Shown: positions 28,403 to 38,090, counted from the stretch's first letter. The stretch: DNA of 64,000 bases from Lysinibacillus contaminans (GCF_001278945.1 NZ_LGRV01000003.1:1798001-1862000); one strand, 5' to 3'. Notes: generated by a model from the letters alone, not told the origin. Made by a program: numbers and translations.

Positions 28403-28646
28403 TTACGACTTTCTCCTTTGCGGTATTGACATACAGCGCATGCCACTACCAGCTTTCTCTAGCTCAGTCACTTCCACTCCTATGATTTTTTTTTGCAACT
28501 TTAGATATTTTTTTAAGATTTGTTTTTTTACTAATCAATAATGTCTCAGAATCCAGGTTGAGAAAGCTGATAGCAGGAATCGTACTATATTTCTCGTGCC
28601 AATAGACCTCAAAGTATGGTTGTTTAGAAATTGCTCCGTCATTTCA
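28403..28646 (-). pseudogene. C-terminal remnant of an arginine deiminase/amidinotransferase-fold enzyme (frameshifted)
   Basis: On the minus strand a frame running ...FEVYWHEKYSTIPAISFLN...SETLLISKK breaks near 28525 and continues in another frame as ...ELEKAGSGMRCMSIPQRR to a TAA. The ending, with Gly-rich turn then Met-Arg-Cys, is the catalytic-Cys terminus of the guanidino-group modifying (DDAH/arginine deiminase) superfamily. The N-terminal two thirds are missing and the reading frame is interrupted, so it is dead. It lies just upstream of the amino acid permease. Confidence 0.6.
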
Positions 28647-29085
28647 AGTTAAGCTGTGTTCTCTGTCAAAACATAATAACCTCAATATCTCCGTGTTCTG
28701 ACCAACAGTTTGGTTAAAAGCGTACATGGTGCTTTCTTATCTTTGTTAGCCTTACCATCAGGAATAGGATTATACAGAAAAACATGAACTCTCCTGGGAT
28801 ATTTCATCCTTTTTCCCTTATACAAAACAGCATTACTTTTGATTTTCAGCACCAAATGACAAGATCGGGTTGCTTGGTTCTTAATCAAGGAAACTGGTAT
28901 TACAGCATTTTTAAATTTTCGAAAGATGATCCAATCCATGATTTATTAATAAAGATCATCGTAGAAATGCATATTTAAACGATTGCTTTAGGCCGCATGA
29001 AGTTTGCTGTCCATTGACTGGTAAAAATATGTAACTTATAATAAATATAGCATTTTAATAATTTTGAATTATAATTTTTTATAAC
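28647..29085. other. Intergenic region, probable decayed sequence
   Basis: Open frames of 64 codons (plus) and 85 codons (minus) overlap here; neither has a ribosome site or a recognisable family. The plus frame (…TFDFQHQMTRSGCLVLNQG…) has protein-like composition and may be another remnant. The last part carries the promoter and GGAGAG site of the next gene. Confidence 0.3.
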
Positions 29086-29100
29086 AAGGAGAGATTTCAC

Positions 29101-29835
29101 ATGGGTCGTTTAACAGGAAAAGTAGCTATTATTACAGGTGGCGCACGCGGAATGGGTGAATCACACGCACGTAAATTTATCGCAGAGGGGGCTAAAGTAG
29201 TACTTACAGATTTAAATGTAGAAGCAGGAACAGCCTTAGCTCAAGAACTTGGCGAAAACGCAAAATTCATCAAACAAGATGTTTCCAGCGAAGCTGACTG
29301 GGCAAACGTTGTCACTGAAACTGAAAATGCTTTCGGTCCAGTACATATTTTAGTAAACAACGCAGGTATTAGTATCGCCTCTTCTATCGCACAAATGACA
29401 TTAGAGCAATACCGTAAAATCGTCGACATTAACCAAGTATCAGTATTCCTTGGTATGAAAGCTGTTTTACCTTCTATGCAAAAAACAGAAAATGGATCAA
29501 TTGTTAATATTTCATCAATTAACGGATTAGTAGGCGGTGCAATTGGTTACACAGATACCAAATTTGCTGTACGTGGTATGACGAAAGCTGCTGCACTTGA
29601 ATTTGCTCATTACGGAATCCGCGTAAACTCAATACATCCAGGTGTTATCGAAACACCAATGGTTACTGAAGGTGATGCAGTTGAACAAATTAAAGAATTC
29701 GCAAAACATATTCCATTAAAACGCATGGCACAATCTGAAGAAGTATCCAACTTAGTATTGTTCCTTGCATCAGATGAATCAAGCTACTCAACCGGTTCGG
29801 AATTCGTTATTGACGGCGGGCTCACAGCACAATAA
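29101..29835 (+). CDS. Short-chain dehydrogenase/reductase (classical SDR)
   Basis: NAD(P)-dependent oxidoreductase of 244 residues. Cofactor loop GGARGMGESHA (TGxxxGxG type, slightly altered), LTDLNVE after beta-2 (acidic Asp, favouring NAD), NNAGIS, the catalytic Ser of NISSIN and YTDTK (Tyr-x3-Lys), and the HPGVIETPM loop. It resembles 3-alpha/20-beta-hydroxysteroid dehydrogenase-type annotations, but substrate is unknown. AAGGAGAG precedes ATG. Monocistronic with its own terminator. Confidence 0.9.
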   Translation: MGRLTGKVAIITGGARGMGESHARKFIAEGAKVVLTDLNVEAGTALAQELGENAKFIKQDVSSEADWANVVTETENAFGPVHILVNNAGISIASSIAQMTLEQYRKIVDINQVSVFLGMKAVLPSMQKTENGSIVNISSINGLVGGAIGYTDTKFAVRGMTKAAALEFAHYGIRVNSIHPGVIETPMVTEGDAVEQIKEFAKHIPLKRMAQSEEVSNLVLFLASDESSYSTGSEFVIDGGLTAQ

Positions 29836-29847
29836 TGTACTACAATA

Positions 29848-29886
29848 AATACCCTCCTCATCTACAAATGGGAAGGGTATTTTCAT
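29848..29886 (+). terminator. Terminator of the SDR gene
   Basis: AATACCCT/AGGGTATT arms followed by TTTCATT; loop of 18 nt with partial inner pairing. Confidence 0.65.
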
Positions 29887-29920
29887 TAGGCCGTATCGTA
29901 AATTCATAGTACAAGTGCTT

Positions 29921-30949
29921 TTACGTAAAATATTCTAATTTAGCGTCGGGGAAAAATTTCTCCATATAATCGTAAAGATGCTCCTTTATATCCTCTTCCT
30001 CTTCTTTCTGATAGATGTATTTGCCAATCCCATATTTGCCCCATTTATACCTTCTTGCGGATTCATCCAGTTCCAATTTAGTCATTGGATAGTTTTTTTC
30101 AATGACTTTTTTAGCAGGCTTCGTAAACCGATGTTGAATAAATTCAAACGTAATATCATCTCGTGCATCACGCGGCAATTCCGCATCAAGGCGTTCAAAC
30201 ATGTGATAATACCCTTCCTCCCATCCTTCATGGAGGTAAATTGGTGCTACGATAAATCCAAGTGGATACCCGGCTCTTGCCACTTTTCCTGCAGCTTCTA
30301 TCCGTTTGGCTAAAGGAGAGGTGCCCGGCTCAAAGTGTTTAATGACATAATCGGCATTTACACTGAAACGAAATCTTGTCTTACCGTTATGCTTGGCATC
30401 CAGCAAATGATCGACATGATGAAATTTCGTCACAAATCGCAATCGACCAAGTTCTGTCTGCCCAAAATGCTCAATTGCCCTTTTCAATGTATGCGTTAAG
30501 TGATCGATTCCTACAATGTCAGACGTACAAGACGCTTCAAATCGCGTAATTTCAGGAGCACGCTCAGCCATATACTGGTCAGCAGCTTCCAGAATTTCAT
30601 CGACATTCACATACGTACGGATATAAGGCTTACTCCCCATCGTTGTTTGCAAATAACAATAATGACAATGCCCCATACAGCCTGTCGCAAAGGGAATCGC
30701 ATATTCAGCTGAGGGTTTTGATGTATCAAACTTAAGCGTTTTTCGAATGCCAACGACCAGTGTAGATTTTGCAATACGGTACTTTTGAAAATCATTATCT
30801 CCAGGAAGATTGCGCACCTGATTGTGAGAAGTCGTATAGCGAATTTCCACGCCCATCTGCTCAAATTTTTCTTTTAGTTCTTTGCCAAGCGGATAATCTA
30901 AAGCATTCGGCTCAAAATAAACAAGTTGCGGTATAAAGGGCTTTCTCAT
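29921..30949 (-). CDS. splB: Spore photoproduct lyase
   Basis: Radical SAM enzyme that reverses the 5-thyminyl-5,6-dihydrothymine UV lesion during germination. 342 residues, the same length as B. subtilis SplB. The 4Fe-4S ligands Cys91-x3-Cys95-x2-Cys98 are in TGCMGHCHYCYLQ, and the H-donor Cys141 is in EASCTSDIVG. It follows splA with 12 bp between, forming the splAB operon. Strong evidence that the organism makes endospores. Confidence 0.97.
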   Translation of the reverse strand: MRKPFIPQLVYFEPNALDYPLGKELKEKFEQMGVEIRYTTSHNQVRNLPGDNDFQKYRIAKSTLVVGIRKTLKFDTSKPSAEYAIPFATGCMGHCHYCYLQTTMGSKPYIRTYVNVDEILEAADQYMAERAPEITRFEASCTSDIVGIDHLTHTLKRAIEHFGQTELGRLRFVTKFHHVDHLLDAKHNGKTRFRFSVNADYVIKHFEPGTSPLAKRIEAAGKVARAGYPLGFIVAPIYLHEGWEEGYYHMFERLDAELPRDARDDITFEFIQHRFTKPAKKVIEKNYPMTKLELDESARRYKWGKYGIGKYIYQKEEEEDIKEHLYDYMEKFFPDAKLEYFT

Positions 30950-30961
30950 GACCCGCCTCCA

Positions 30962-31186
30962 TTAATGAAAGTACTTTTGATATGCATGTTCTGCATCTGC
31001 TTCACTAGCATATATAGCTAGCTCATTTGTTAACGGATAGTACGTCTCATACAAAAAAAGCGCTAATTCACCTGGATTTTCTGGATTCTTTACAACCGCC
31101 GCTTCCTGTATATTAGCTACATTCTGGATATGCGGATTTCGATAAAAAATATAGACAATATCTCCTGCATGATAGTCGTTTTGCAT
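30962..31186 (-). CDS. splA: SplA, regulator of the spl operon (TRAP-like)
   Basis: Small negative regulator of splAB in B. subtilis. The 74-residue product keeps the family core YHAGDIVYIFYRNPH, NVANIQEAAVV and FLYETYYPLTNELAIY. The ATG at 31186 is chosen because GGGAAGGTGATG lies before it; an in-frame codon 13 residues upstream has no ribosome site. Probably forespore-expressed from the SigmaG-like promoter just upstream. Confidence 0.92.
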   Translation of the reverse strand: MQNDYHAGDIVYIFYRNPHIQNVANIQEAAVVKNPENPGELALFLYETYYPLTNELAIYASEADAEHAYQKYFH

Positions 31187-31214
31187 GTCATCACCTTCCC
31201 TAAATCTTTTCATA

Positions 31215-31245
31215 TAGCTTGGCAAAATACGTGGGAATTATGTCA
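31215..31245 (-). promoter_or_regulatory. SigmaG-like promoter of splAB
   Basis: On the minus strand TGACAT (consensus TGAATA) is separated by 18 bp from CAAGCTA (consensus CATACTA), ending about 29 nt before the splA start. The B. subtilis spl operon is known to be SigmaG controlled. Confidence 0.5.
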
Positions 31246-31337
31246 TGACTTTTGGATTACTGTAGTGATAGTATTTCTACTGACTTAGTATTGACACAGC
31301 CTTTACCTCTGAAATATTTTACCTAATGTTCTATATA

Positions 31338-31381
31338 AAAAACAAAAAACCACTCAATTGAATTGAATCCAATTGAGTGGT
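31338..31381 (-). terminator. Terminator of the deoD-MFS-gntR unit
   Basis: ACCACTCAATTG/CAATTGAGTGGT, perfect 12-bp stem, followed on the minus strand by TTTTTTGTTTTTT. It lies about 100 nt after the gntR stop. Confidence 0.9.
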
Positions 31382-31482
31382 CATACATGTTTTCTACGTC
31401 AAACTTGCGCATATACAAGCTTTTAGTCCAAAGGCTATTCTCTATAAAACACTACAAAATCCCGCTTTTATAGGTACAAACC

Positions 31483-32223
31483 TTATTTTACTGCATTTAT
31501 TTTCAAGAGACTAAATTCTTTAGGAATATAGTATTTATTATAAACTAATGGATAATTATCATGGACGAATACACTCTCCAATAATAAATCACAGTCTTCT
31601 CCACCAACAACTTTATATTCTTGTAGTGAAGAATTTACAGAGGTCGAACGTTTTATTTCAGTCGTGGATCTATTTGCAAGCTCGTAAATACCGCTTTCCA
31701 GCATTTCTAATAATTGATCATTTTCTTGTAAATTTAAATTTAGTTCAGACACAGCTTCTATTGACATAAACGTGAAGCCATACGCTACTACCTCTCCATC
31801 ACTTTTATAAAAACGCTCCAACGCAACTACTGCCGCTGATTTCCTACACAATACTTGCTGTGTATAGTCGCTATCCAAATCAATTCTAAACTTCATTTCG
31901 ACATCGTCTATTTGTTTTGTATGGGTTTTATAAATGGGATTCCCTATTTTCTCAAGTCCAATTTTTGGCGCATTGGTTGGAATTTTTGTAATGAAATTCC
32001 CTTTGCCATGTACCCTTCTCACCAGTCCATCATCTTCTAGAAGAGAAAGGGCCTGCCTTAATGTCATTCTGCTTACCCCGAACATTTTTGCTAATTCGGG
32101 TTCCGTAGGCAATTGGCTATCTGACTGAAACGTACCTTCCATTATCAATCTAAATAATTCATCATAAACAGTAATATATAAAGGTTTTTTTCTTTCTTGC
32201 ATGTTAGCGATTTTAGATTCCAT
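31483..32223 (-). CDS. GntR/HutC-family regulator with UTRA domain
   Basis: Ligand-responsive repressor of 246 residues. N-terminal winged helix (about 10-75) with LPTEPELAKMFGVSRMTLRQALSLLEDDGLVRRVHGKGNFI, then a UTRA effector domain (about 95-240). The start is put at 32223 (ATG) behind AGGTGTG; an in-frame GTG four codons upstream is possible. It is the third gene of the deoD-MFS-gntR strand and, by proximity and half-site type (TTGTnTA), the best candidate to bind the shared operators in front of deoD and ldh. The ligand may be a nucleoside or sugar phosphate (inference). Confidence 0.9.
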   Translation of the reverse strand: MESKIANMQERKKPLYITVYDELFRLIMEGTFQSDSQLPTEPELAKMFGVSRMTLRQALSLLEDDGLVRRVHGKGNFITKIPTNAPKIGLEKIGNPIYKTHTKQIDDVEMKFRIDLDSDYTQQVLCRKSAAVVALERFYKSDGEVVAYGFTFMSIEAVSELNLNLQENDQLLEMLESGIYELANRSTTEIKRSTSVNSSLQEYKVVGGEDCDLLLESVFVHDNYPLVYNKYYIPKEFSLLKINAVK

Positions 32224-32334
32224 CTTTTCACACACCTATATTATTTTCATATGATTGACCATCTGATTTTCCTTTACTATGTATTATATCATGTATTTTA
32301 CGCTTACTAAATATTGGTATTACTTAACTATATA

Positions 32335-32371
32335 TTAAAAAATGTGCCACAGTTTTTGGCTGTGACACATT
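32335..32371 (-). terminator. Terminator between MFS and gntR genes
   Basis: AATGTGTCACAG pairs with CTGTGGCACATT (one mismatch), followed on the minus strand by TTTTTTAA. gntR may thus have a separate promoter. Confidence 0.85.
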
Positions 32372-32387
32372 CACTTAAAAATCTTAC

Positions 32388-33722
32388 TTAATTTTCTGTT
32401 TTCAAAAGTTTACCTAATAAAACCCAGTACAATCCAAGTGCTACAACTACAATAACTGAAAGTACAATTAAAATTGTTGAAATGCTGATTTTATCAAGCA
32501 TGGCTGCTGTGTAAGCGATACCGATAGAAGCAGATACATTTATCGTTAAGTTGTAGAAACCAATTGCTGTTCCTGATTTTTCTTTAGGAATCGAGCTGAG
32601 ACAAGTATCAAGTAAAGGTGCATACATAAATGCAAATGAACCAGAGAATATAACCATAGAGAGTACGTAAATAACAACAGAGCTGTCAGTAAATAATCCT
32701 GGAATGAGTAGCGCAATTGCGATACCACCTAGTGCAATTAGTGTAGCTTGCTTACTGCTTAATACTTGACCAATCTTACCAGAAAGTGCACCAATAATAA
32801 CAGAAGCCACATATCCTGGGATTAGTAACAGTGAAATCATATCTAGTTTCAAATCATATATTTCCTCTAAAATGAATGGGAAGGCAAAAATATAACCTAA
32901 TTGTACAGAGTAAATAATAAATACTATTGGTAGCGTACGAATGAAATGTTTATTTTTGAAGAAACTCGCATCAATTAATGCTTTTGAGCTCTTACTGATG
33001 TAAGTTAAGAATAGACCCAATGCAACCGCAAAACCGATTAGATATAGCCAGTTAAAGTTTGAGATATATAACATAATTGTTGTAGCAATTGCTGCGATTA
33101 AGAATAATCCAATTACGTCAACATGACCCTTCGTAGACTTTTCTTTCGGTAAAAGCTTTAAGATGAATGGCAGGATAGCGATTGATAATAAAGCAATTAA
33201 GAATAAAGTTGTCCAGTGTAAGTAAGTAGAAATAAATCCACCTGTTAAAGAACCAATTAACATTGACAAGGCATAACTACTTGTACTTAATCCTAAGAAC
33301 TTCTTTTGTTCCTCTTTAGGTAAGTGTTTCGTAACGTAAATAACATACAATGTTTCAGCAGATGCTAAACCAGCTGTTTGAATAATACGTCCAAAAAGAA
33401 TCATTGCAAAATTGTCTCTAAAAATATAGCCAATTAACGATCCAACAACGATAAAAATAATACCTGCGCTTAAAAGTGTACGGATATTAATTGTGTCTGC
33501 TAATGAAGCGTATACTACTGCTCCTATACCAATTACTAAACCAGCTAATGTTGCTTGCCAACTAACTGTTGTTGCTGAAATACCAAGGTCTTTTGCAATA
33601 TCTACGGATACTAATTTAAACGAGTTATCAATAATTAATGCAAAAAGGAAGAAAAATAAGATTACAGGAACTGCTTTTTTCGCATTAAAGTTTTGCGTTT
33701 CATTTTTATTAACCGCTTCCAT
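32388..33722 (-). CDS. MFS transporter (DHA2-like, TetA(L)/LmrB type)
   Basis: Membrane carrier of 444 residues with about 14 predicted helices. The loop 2-3 motif reads ASLADTINIRTLL (motif A, G replaced by A) and motif C-like AETLYVIYVTKHLP follows. It is closer in layout to the 14-helix DHA2 drug/proton antiporters than to 12-helix sugar carriers. Between deoD and gntR it more likely moves a nucleoside or base than a drug, but this is context only. RBS GGGAGGAGAAACTT precedes the ATG. Confidence 0.82.
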   Translation of the reverse strand: MEAVNKNETQNFNAKKAVPVILFFFLFALIIDNSFKLVSVDIAKDLGISATTVSWQATLAGLVIGIGAVVYASLADTINIRTLLSAGIIFIVVGSLIGYIFRDNFAMILFGRIIQTAGLASAETLYVIYVTKHLPKEEQKKFLGLSTSSYALSMLIGSLTGGFISTYLHWTTLFLIALLSIAILPFILKLLPKEKSTKGHVDVIGLFLIAAIATTIMLYISNFNWLYLIGFAVALGLFLTYISKSSKALIDASFFKNKHFIRTLPIVFIIYSVQLGYIFAFPFILEEIYDLKLDMISLLLIPGYVASVIIGALSGKIGQVLSSKQATLIALGGIAIALLIPGLFTDSSVVIYVLSMVIFSGSFAFMYAPLLDTCLSSIPKEKSGTAIGFYNLTINVSASIGIAYTAAMLDKISISTILIVLSVIVVVALGLYWVLLGKLLKTEN

Positions 33723-33781
33723 TTTAAGTTTCTCCTCCCGAAATATTTATCGTTTTTCAAATTCATTTTTGATATTAAAAT

Positions 33782-33829
33782 AGTCTGTGGGGGTGTGGGA
33801 AATTAGACAATTTCCTTTCCCCACAGTCT
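33782..33829 (-). promoter_or_regulatory. Long hairpin with a TTGTCTAATTT box between deoD and the MFS gene
   Basis: AGTCTGTGGGG and CCCCACAGTCT (one mismatch) enclose an inner stem GGAAATT/AATTTCC. The inner part holds TTGTCTAATTT, the same half-site found in the deoD and ldh operators. It could be an intrinsic terminator/processing hairpin for deoD, a binding site, or both. Confidence 0.5.
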
Positions 33830-33850
33830 TTATTGGTTGATACAGCTCAT

Positions 33851-34570
33851 TTATTCAGCAAGTTCTAAAGCGATTTCCATCATTTTAGTAAATGCAGTTT
33901 GTCTTTCTAATTGAGTTGTTTGCTCATGTTTGAAGATGTGGTCACTGATTGTTAAGATACAAAGTGCATTTACACCTGCGCGTGCAGCATTCATGTATAA
34001 ACCAGCTGATTCCATTTCCGCACATAAAATACCCATTTCACTCCATCTTTGCATTGCTGTTTCATCAGCGTTGTAGAAGATATCACTTGAAAGAACGTTA
34101 CCTACACGAACTGGATATCCTTTTTCATCTGCAACTTTCTTCGCTTTTTCTAACAATTCATAAGATGCAGTAATTGAATAGTGTCCAGGTAGGTTATATT
34201 GGTGTGCGTAGTTTGTATCTGTTGCTGAACCCATTGCAAACACGATGTCATATAAGTTCAAATCGTCTTGAATTGAACCCGCAGATCCAATACGAATTAA
34301 GTTTTTAACGCCAAAGATATTGATTAATTCCCATGAATAGATACCCATACTCGCAGTACCCATACCTGTACCCATTACAGAGATTTTCTTACCATTGTAA
34401 GTCCCAGTATAGCCAAGCATGCCACGCACTTCATTGAACTGTACAACATCTTCTAAAAAGTTTTCAGCAATAAATTTAGCTCGTAGTGGATCTCCTGGTA
34501 GTAGAATTGTTTCTGCAATTTCTACTCCATTAGGCTTAATGTGTGGTGTTTCTTTGTGTGTTGTAGTCAT
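33851..34570 (-). CDS. deoD: Purine nucleoside phosphorylase, DeoD type
   Basis: Hexameric phosphorylase turning purine nucleosides and Pi into base and (deoxy)ribose-1-phosphate. 239 residues. Motifs: LLPGDPLRAKFIAENFL (phosphate Gly/Arg), GTGMGTASMGIYSWEL, RIGSAGSI, EMESAGLYMNAA (ribose Glu-Met-Glu) and the catalytic Asp in TISDHIF. RBS AAGGAG precedes ATG. It heads the unit and sits behind the conserved module shared with ldh. Confidence 0.96.
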   Translation of the reverse strand: MTTTHKETPHIKPNGVEIAETILLPGDPLRAKFIAENFLEDVVQFNEVRGMLGYTGTYNGKKISVMGTGMGTASMGIYSWELINIFGVKNLIRIGSAGSIQDDLNLYDIVFAMGSATDTNYAHQYNLPGHYSITASYELLEKAKKVADEKGYPVRVGNVLSSDIFYNADETAMQRWSEMGILCAEMESAGLYMNAARAGVNALCILTISDHIFKHEQTTQLERQTAFTKMMEIALELAE

Positions 34571-34590
34571 CGAATAAGTCTCCTTCTTTT

Positions 34591-34770
34591 AAAAAAATTT
34601 ATAAAGCAGATACTAAATTAGGGTGTACTATTTCCTTGGAAGTATGAATGCGTTTTCTTTTCAAGGAAAAAAATAATTACACAACTATTTAATAAATATT
34701 TAACTTGTATAATTAGTTGTCTAATTGGTATGTATATAAAGTATCACATGTTCCCTTACTTTTTCAAACC
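34591..34770 (-). promoter_or_regulatory. deoD promoter-operator-leader module (twin of the ldh module)
   Basis: Read on the minus strand: -35 TTGAAA (34762-34767), 18-bp spacer ending TGA (extended -10), -10 TACTTT (34738-34743); then AATTAGACAACTAATTATACAAG (34704-34726), whose complement holds TTGTATA and TTGTCTA half-sites 12 bp apart; a third TTGTGTAATT; then TCCTTGAAAAGAAA...CCAAGGAAATAG, able to form a CCTTG/CAAGG hairpin; and a final T run. The same blocks in the same order precede ldh. Confidence 0.8.
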
Positions 34771-34862
34771 TATTTTCGAGATTCTCTTACAAAAATGAAA
34801 ACCCTTTCACATTTTCGTCAAAATATCATTTTAAAAAGCCTGCTTCTACTATTATAGAAATC

Positions 34863-34902
34863 AAAAAGCATTCACTAAGATTTTCTATAGTGAATGCTTT
34901 TT
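34863..34902. terminator. Bidirectional hairpin in the deoD-ldh intergenic region
   Basis: AAAAAGCATTCACTA/TAGTGAATGCTTTTT, perfect 15-bp stem with 10-nt loop, A run and T run on both sides. It insulates the two divergent units; no gene is seen between it and either module. Confidence 0.8.
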
Positions 34903-35045
34903 ATTTTGTTAATATCCTCTATCAGACCCTATTGATTTAGCGTATGTTGTGAATCATTATCCACTTATAAAAATAAGCTCACCCGCGCATAGATACGCGA
35001 TACGTATTGAGATTTTCTCAGACCCAAAGTCGTGAAAATCTTATA

Positions 35046-35082
35046 TATAGGAAGACTTTTTTAAAAAAATAATCTTCCTATA
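35046..35082. terminator. Second hairpin in the deoD-ldh region
   Basis: TATAGGAAGA/TCTTCCTATA 10-bp stem enclosing T6 and A7 runs. Function unknown; perhaps a remnant terminator of a lost gene. Confidence 0.4.
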
Positions 35083-35161
35083 CCCTAGCTATAAAGGCAC
35101 TTTTGAATATTTTTTAAAACTATCACAAATAGTTCAAACTTAATAAAAAAAATTTAAAATT

Positions 35162-35337
35162 GGTTTGAAAAATGAAATAAACATATGGTATTTTATAAAC
35201 GTAAAAATTAGACAACTTACTATACAAGCTGACCGGTCAAAACATGAGTTGTCCCATTCTCCTTGAAAAGAAACTAATTCAAAATTTCAAGGAAATAGAG
35301 CACCTTAAACTAGAATCTTCTTTCATAAAATTTTTTT
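35162..35337 (+). promoter_or_regulatory. ldh-lctP promoter-operator-leader module (twin of the deoD module)
   Basis: -35 TTGAAA (35165-35170), 18-bp spacer ending TGG (extended -10), -10 TATTTT (35189-35194). AATTAGACAACTTACTATACAAG at 35206-35228 is 21 of 23 identical to the deoD operator. Next come the palindrome TGACCGGTCA, a third half-site GAGTTGTCCC, the 14-base identical TCCTTGAAAAGAAA (35260-35273) and TTTCAAGGAAATAG, which together form a 9-bp hairpin, and a T7 run. About 190 nt of untranslated leader then remain before ldh. Confidence 0.8.
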
Positions 35338-35514
35338 GAGTACAAATCATAAAAAAACACCACACATTAAGCAAAAAAATGTTGTGCAGTTCAATGAAAT
35401 ACATGGCATGCATGAATATATTGGAACTTTTAAAAGAGAGTATATTCCTAATAATCAATGCCAAACTACGTTTAGTCATTTGTGAAATTCCTTTTAATGA
35501 TCATAAAATTTTAA

Positions 35515-36462
<948 letters not shown>

Positions 36463-36506
36463 TTCCAAAAAGGTTTTAAGATTTTCTAACAAAGGAGCAA
36501 TACATC

Positions 36507-38081
36507 ATGTTAGTAGAAACTTATAATCCATTCGATAATTTAGTTCTCTCCTCAATGATTGCAGCAATTCCCATTATAATATTTCTGTTATGTTTGACTA
36601 TATTTAAAATGAAGGGTATTTATGCAGCCTTATTAAATTTAGTCATCACCTTTATTATCGCTATGCTTGTATTTAAACTACCTATTAGCGAGTCAGTTGG
36701 AAGTGTCATTCAAGGTGCCATTCAAGGTATTTGGCCCATTGGTTATATTATTGTTATGGCCGTCTGGTTATATAAAATTTCGGTTGATTCAGGAAAATTT
36801 GATGTATTACGTGCAAGTATAGCTGGTATTTCACAAGATCAGCGACTACAGCTACTGCTAATCGGTTTCTGTTTTAATGCTTTCCTTGAAGGAGCGGCCG
36901 GATTTGGTGTACCAATTGCTATCTGTGCGGTACTTTTAGTTTCGTTAGGATTCAAACCTTTACAAGCTGCGATGCTCTGTCTGATAGCAAATGGTGCCTC
37001 TGGAGCATTTGGTGCAATTGGTATTCCAGTAGGTATTACAGGTACATTAAATTTAGCAGGCGGCGTAACGACAATGGATGTTTCGGCAATGACAGCATTA
37101 ACGCTTCCTATTATTAACTTTACAATTCCATTCTTACTTGTTTTCTTAATTGATGGGATTAAAGGGATTAAAGAAACATTACCAGCAATTCTTGTTGTAT
37201 CTGCTACCTATACGGTTACGCAAGCAATTATTACCGTGTTTGTCGGTCCTGAATTAGCTGATATTATTCCTCCTTTACTAGCTATGGGCTTATTAGCTGT
37301 CTTCTTGAGAAAATGGAAGCCAAAAAATATCTTCTTACTTAATAATGAAGAGGTTAAAATTGAACAACATTCAAGAAGTGACGTAATAAAAGCTTGGTCT
37401 CCATTTTACTTATTGAGTATCTTTATCTTAATTTGGAGTATTCCAGCATTTAAAAACCTATTTGCAGAAGGTGGCGCACTTTCCTTTACTAAATTGACCT
37501 TTGGCATACCTGGATCCACATTGAGTTCAAGTATTGAGTTAGTAAGTGCGACAGGTACAGCCATCTTGTTGGCAGGTTTAACTACTATATTCACAACAGA
37601 ATCCATTAATTTAGGTCATGGTTTTAAACTTTTGAAAAGAACAATTTCAGAATTTTGGATTCCAATTGTAATGATTTGTGCCATTCTCGGAATTGCTAAA
37701 CTCATGACGTATGCGGGCTTAACTAGTGCATTAGGTGAAGCAGTAGCAACGACAGGCAATGTCTTCCCATTATTATCACCAATTCTAGGATGGATTGGCG
37801 TATTTATGACGGGATCCGTAGTAAATAATAATACATTGTTTGCACCAATCCAAGCCACTGCAGGTAGCATTATTGGTGTAGATTCAGCTTTATTAGTATC
37901 TGCTAATACTGCTGGGGGTGTAATGGCCAAGCTAATTTCCCCACAATCGATCGCCATTGCAACGGCTGCTGTTGGACAAACTGGTAAAGAGTCCGAGTTA
38001 ACGAAAATGACGTTGAAATATAGTATCGCATTACTGGCATTTGTTTGTATCTGGACATTCATCCTATCCATGATTTATTAA
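36507..38081 (+). CDS. lctP: L-lactate permease (LctP/LldP family)
   Basis: Lactate/proton symporter of 524 residues with about 12-14 membrane helices. Family signatures LEGAAGFGVPIAICAVLLVSLGF and VNNNTLFAPIQ...SANTAGGVMAKLISPQSIAIA are intact. RBS AAAGGAG precedes ATG. Co-transcribed with ldh: the pair supports lactate release under oxygen limitation or lactate uptake. A terminator follows immediately. Confidence 0.95.
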   Translation: MLVETYNPFDNLVLSSMIAAIPIIIFLLCLTIFKMKGIYAALLNLVITFIIAMLVFKLPISESVGSVIQGAIQGIWPIGYIIVMAVWLYKISVDSGKFDVLRASIAGISQDQRLQLLLIGFCFNAFLEGAAGFGVPIAICAVLLVSLGFKPLQAAMLCLIANGASGAFGAIGIPVGITGTLNLAGGVTTMDVSAMTALTLPIINFTIPFLLVFLIDGIKGIKETLPAILVVSATYTVTQAIITVFVGPELADIIPPLLAMGLLAVFLRKWKPKNIFLLNNEEVKIEQHSRSDVIKAWSPFYLLSIFILIWSIPAFKNLFAEGGALSFTKLTFGIPGSTLSSSIELVSATGTAILLAGLTTIFTTESINLGHGFKLLKRTISEFWIPIVMICAILGIAKLMTYAGLTSALGEAVATTGNVFPLLSPILGWIGVFMTGSVVNNNTLFAPIQATAGSIIGVDSALLVSANTAGGVMAKLISPQSIAIATAAVGQTGKESELTKMTLKYSIALLAFVCIWTFILSMIY

Positions 38082-38090
38082 AATCTGCTG

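Noticed and set aside
28682..28978. Overlapping plus (64) and minus (85) codon frames before the first SDR gene
   Set aside because: Neither has a ribosome site; protein-like traits are too weak to choose a strand, so only noted as possible decay.
32388..33722. Tetracycline resistance gene
   Set aside because: The 14-helix layout resembles TetA(L), but the antiporter motif A is altered and the deoD/gntR context points to a metabolic carrier.
35279..35479. 66-codon minus frame in the ldh leader
   Set aside because: No ribosome site, and it overlaps the conserved control module shared with deoD.
37616..38071. 151-codon minus frame opposite lctP
   Set aside because: Antisense shadow of a strongly conserved permease reading frame.
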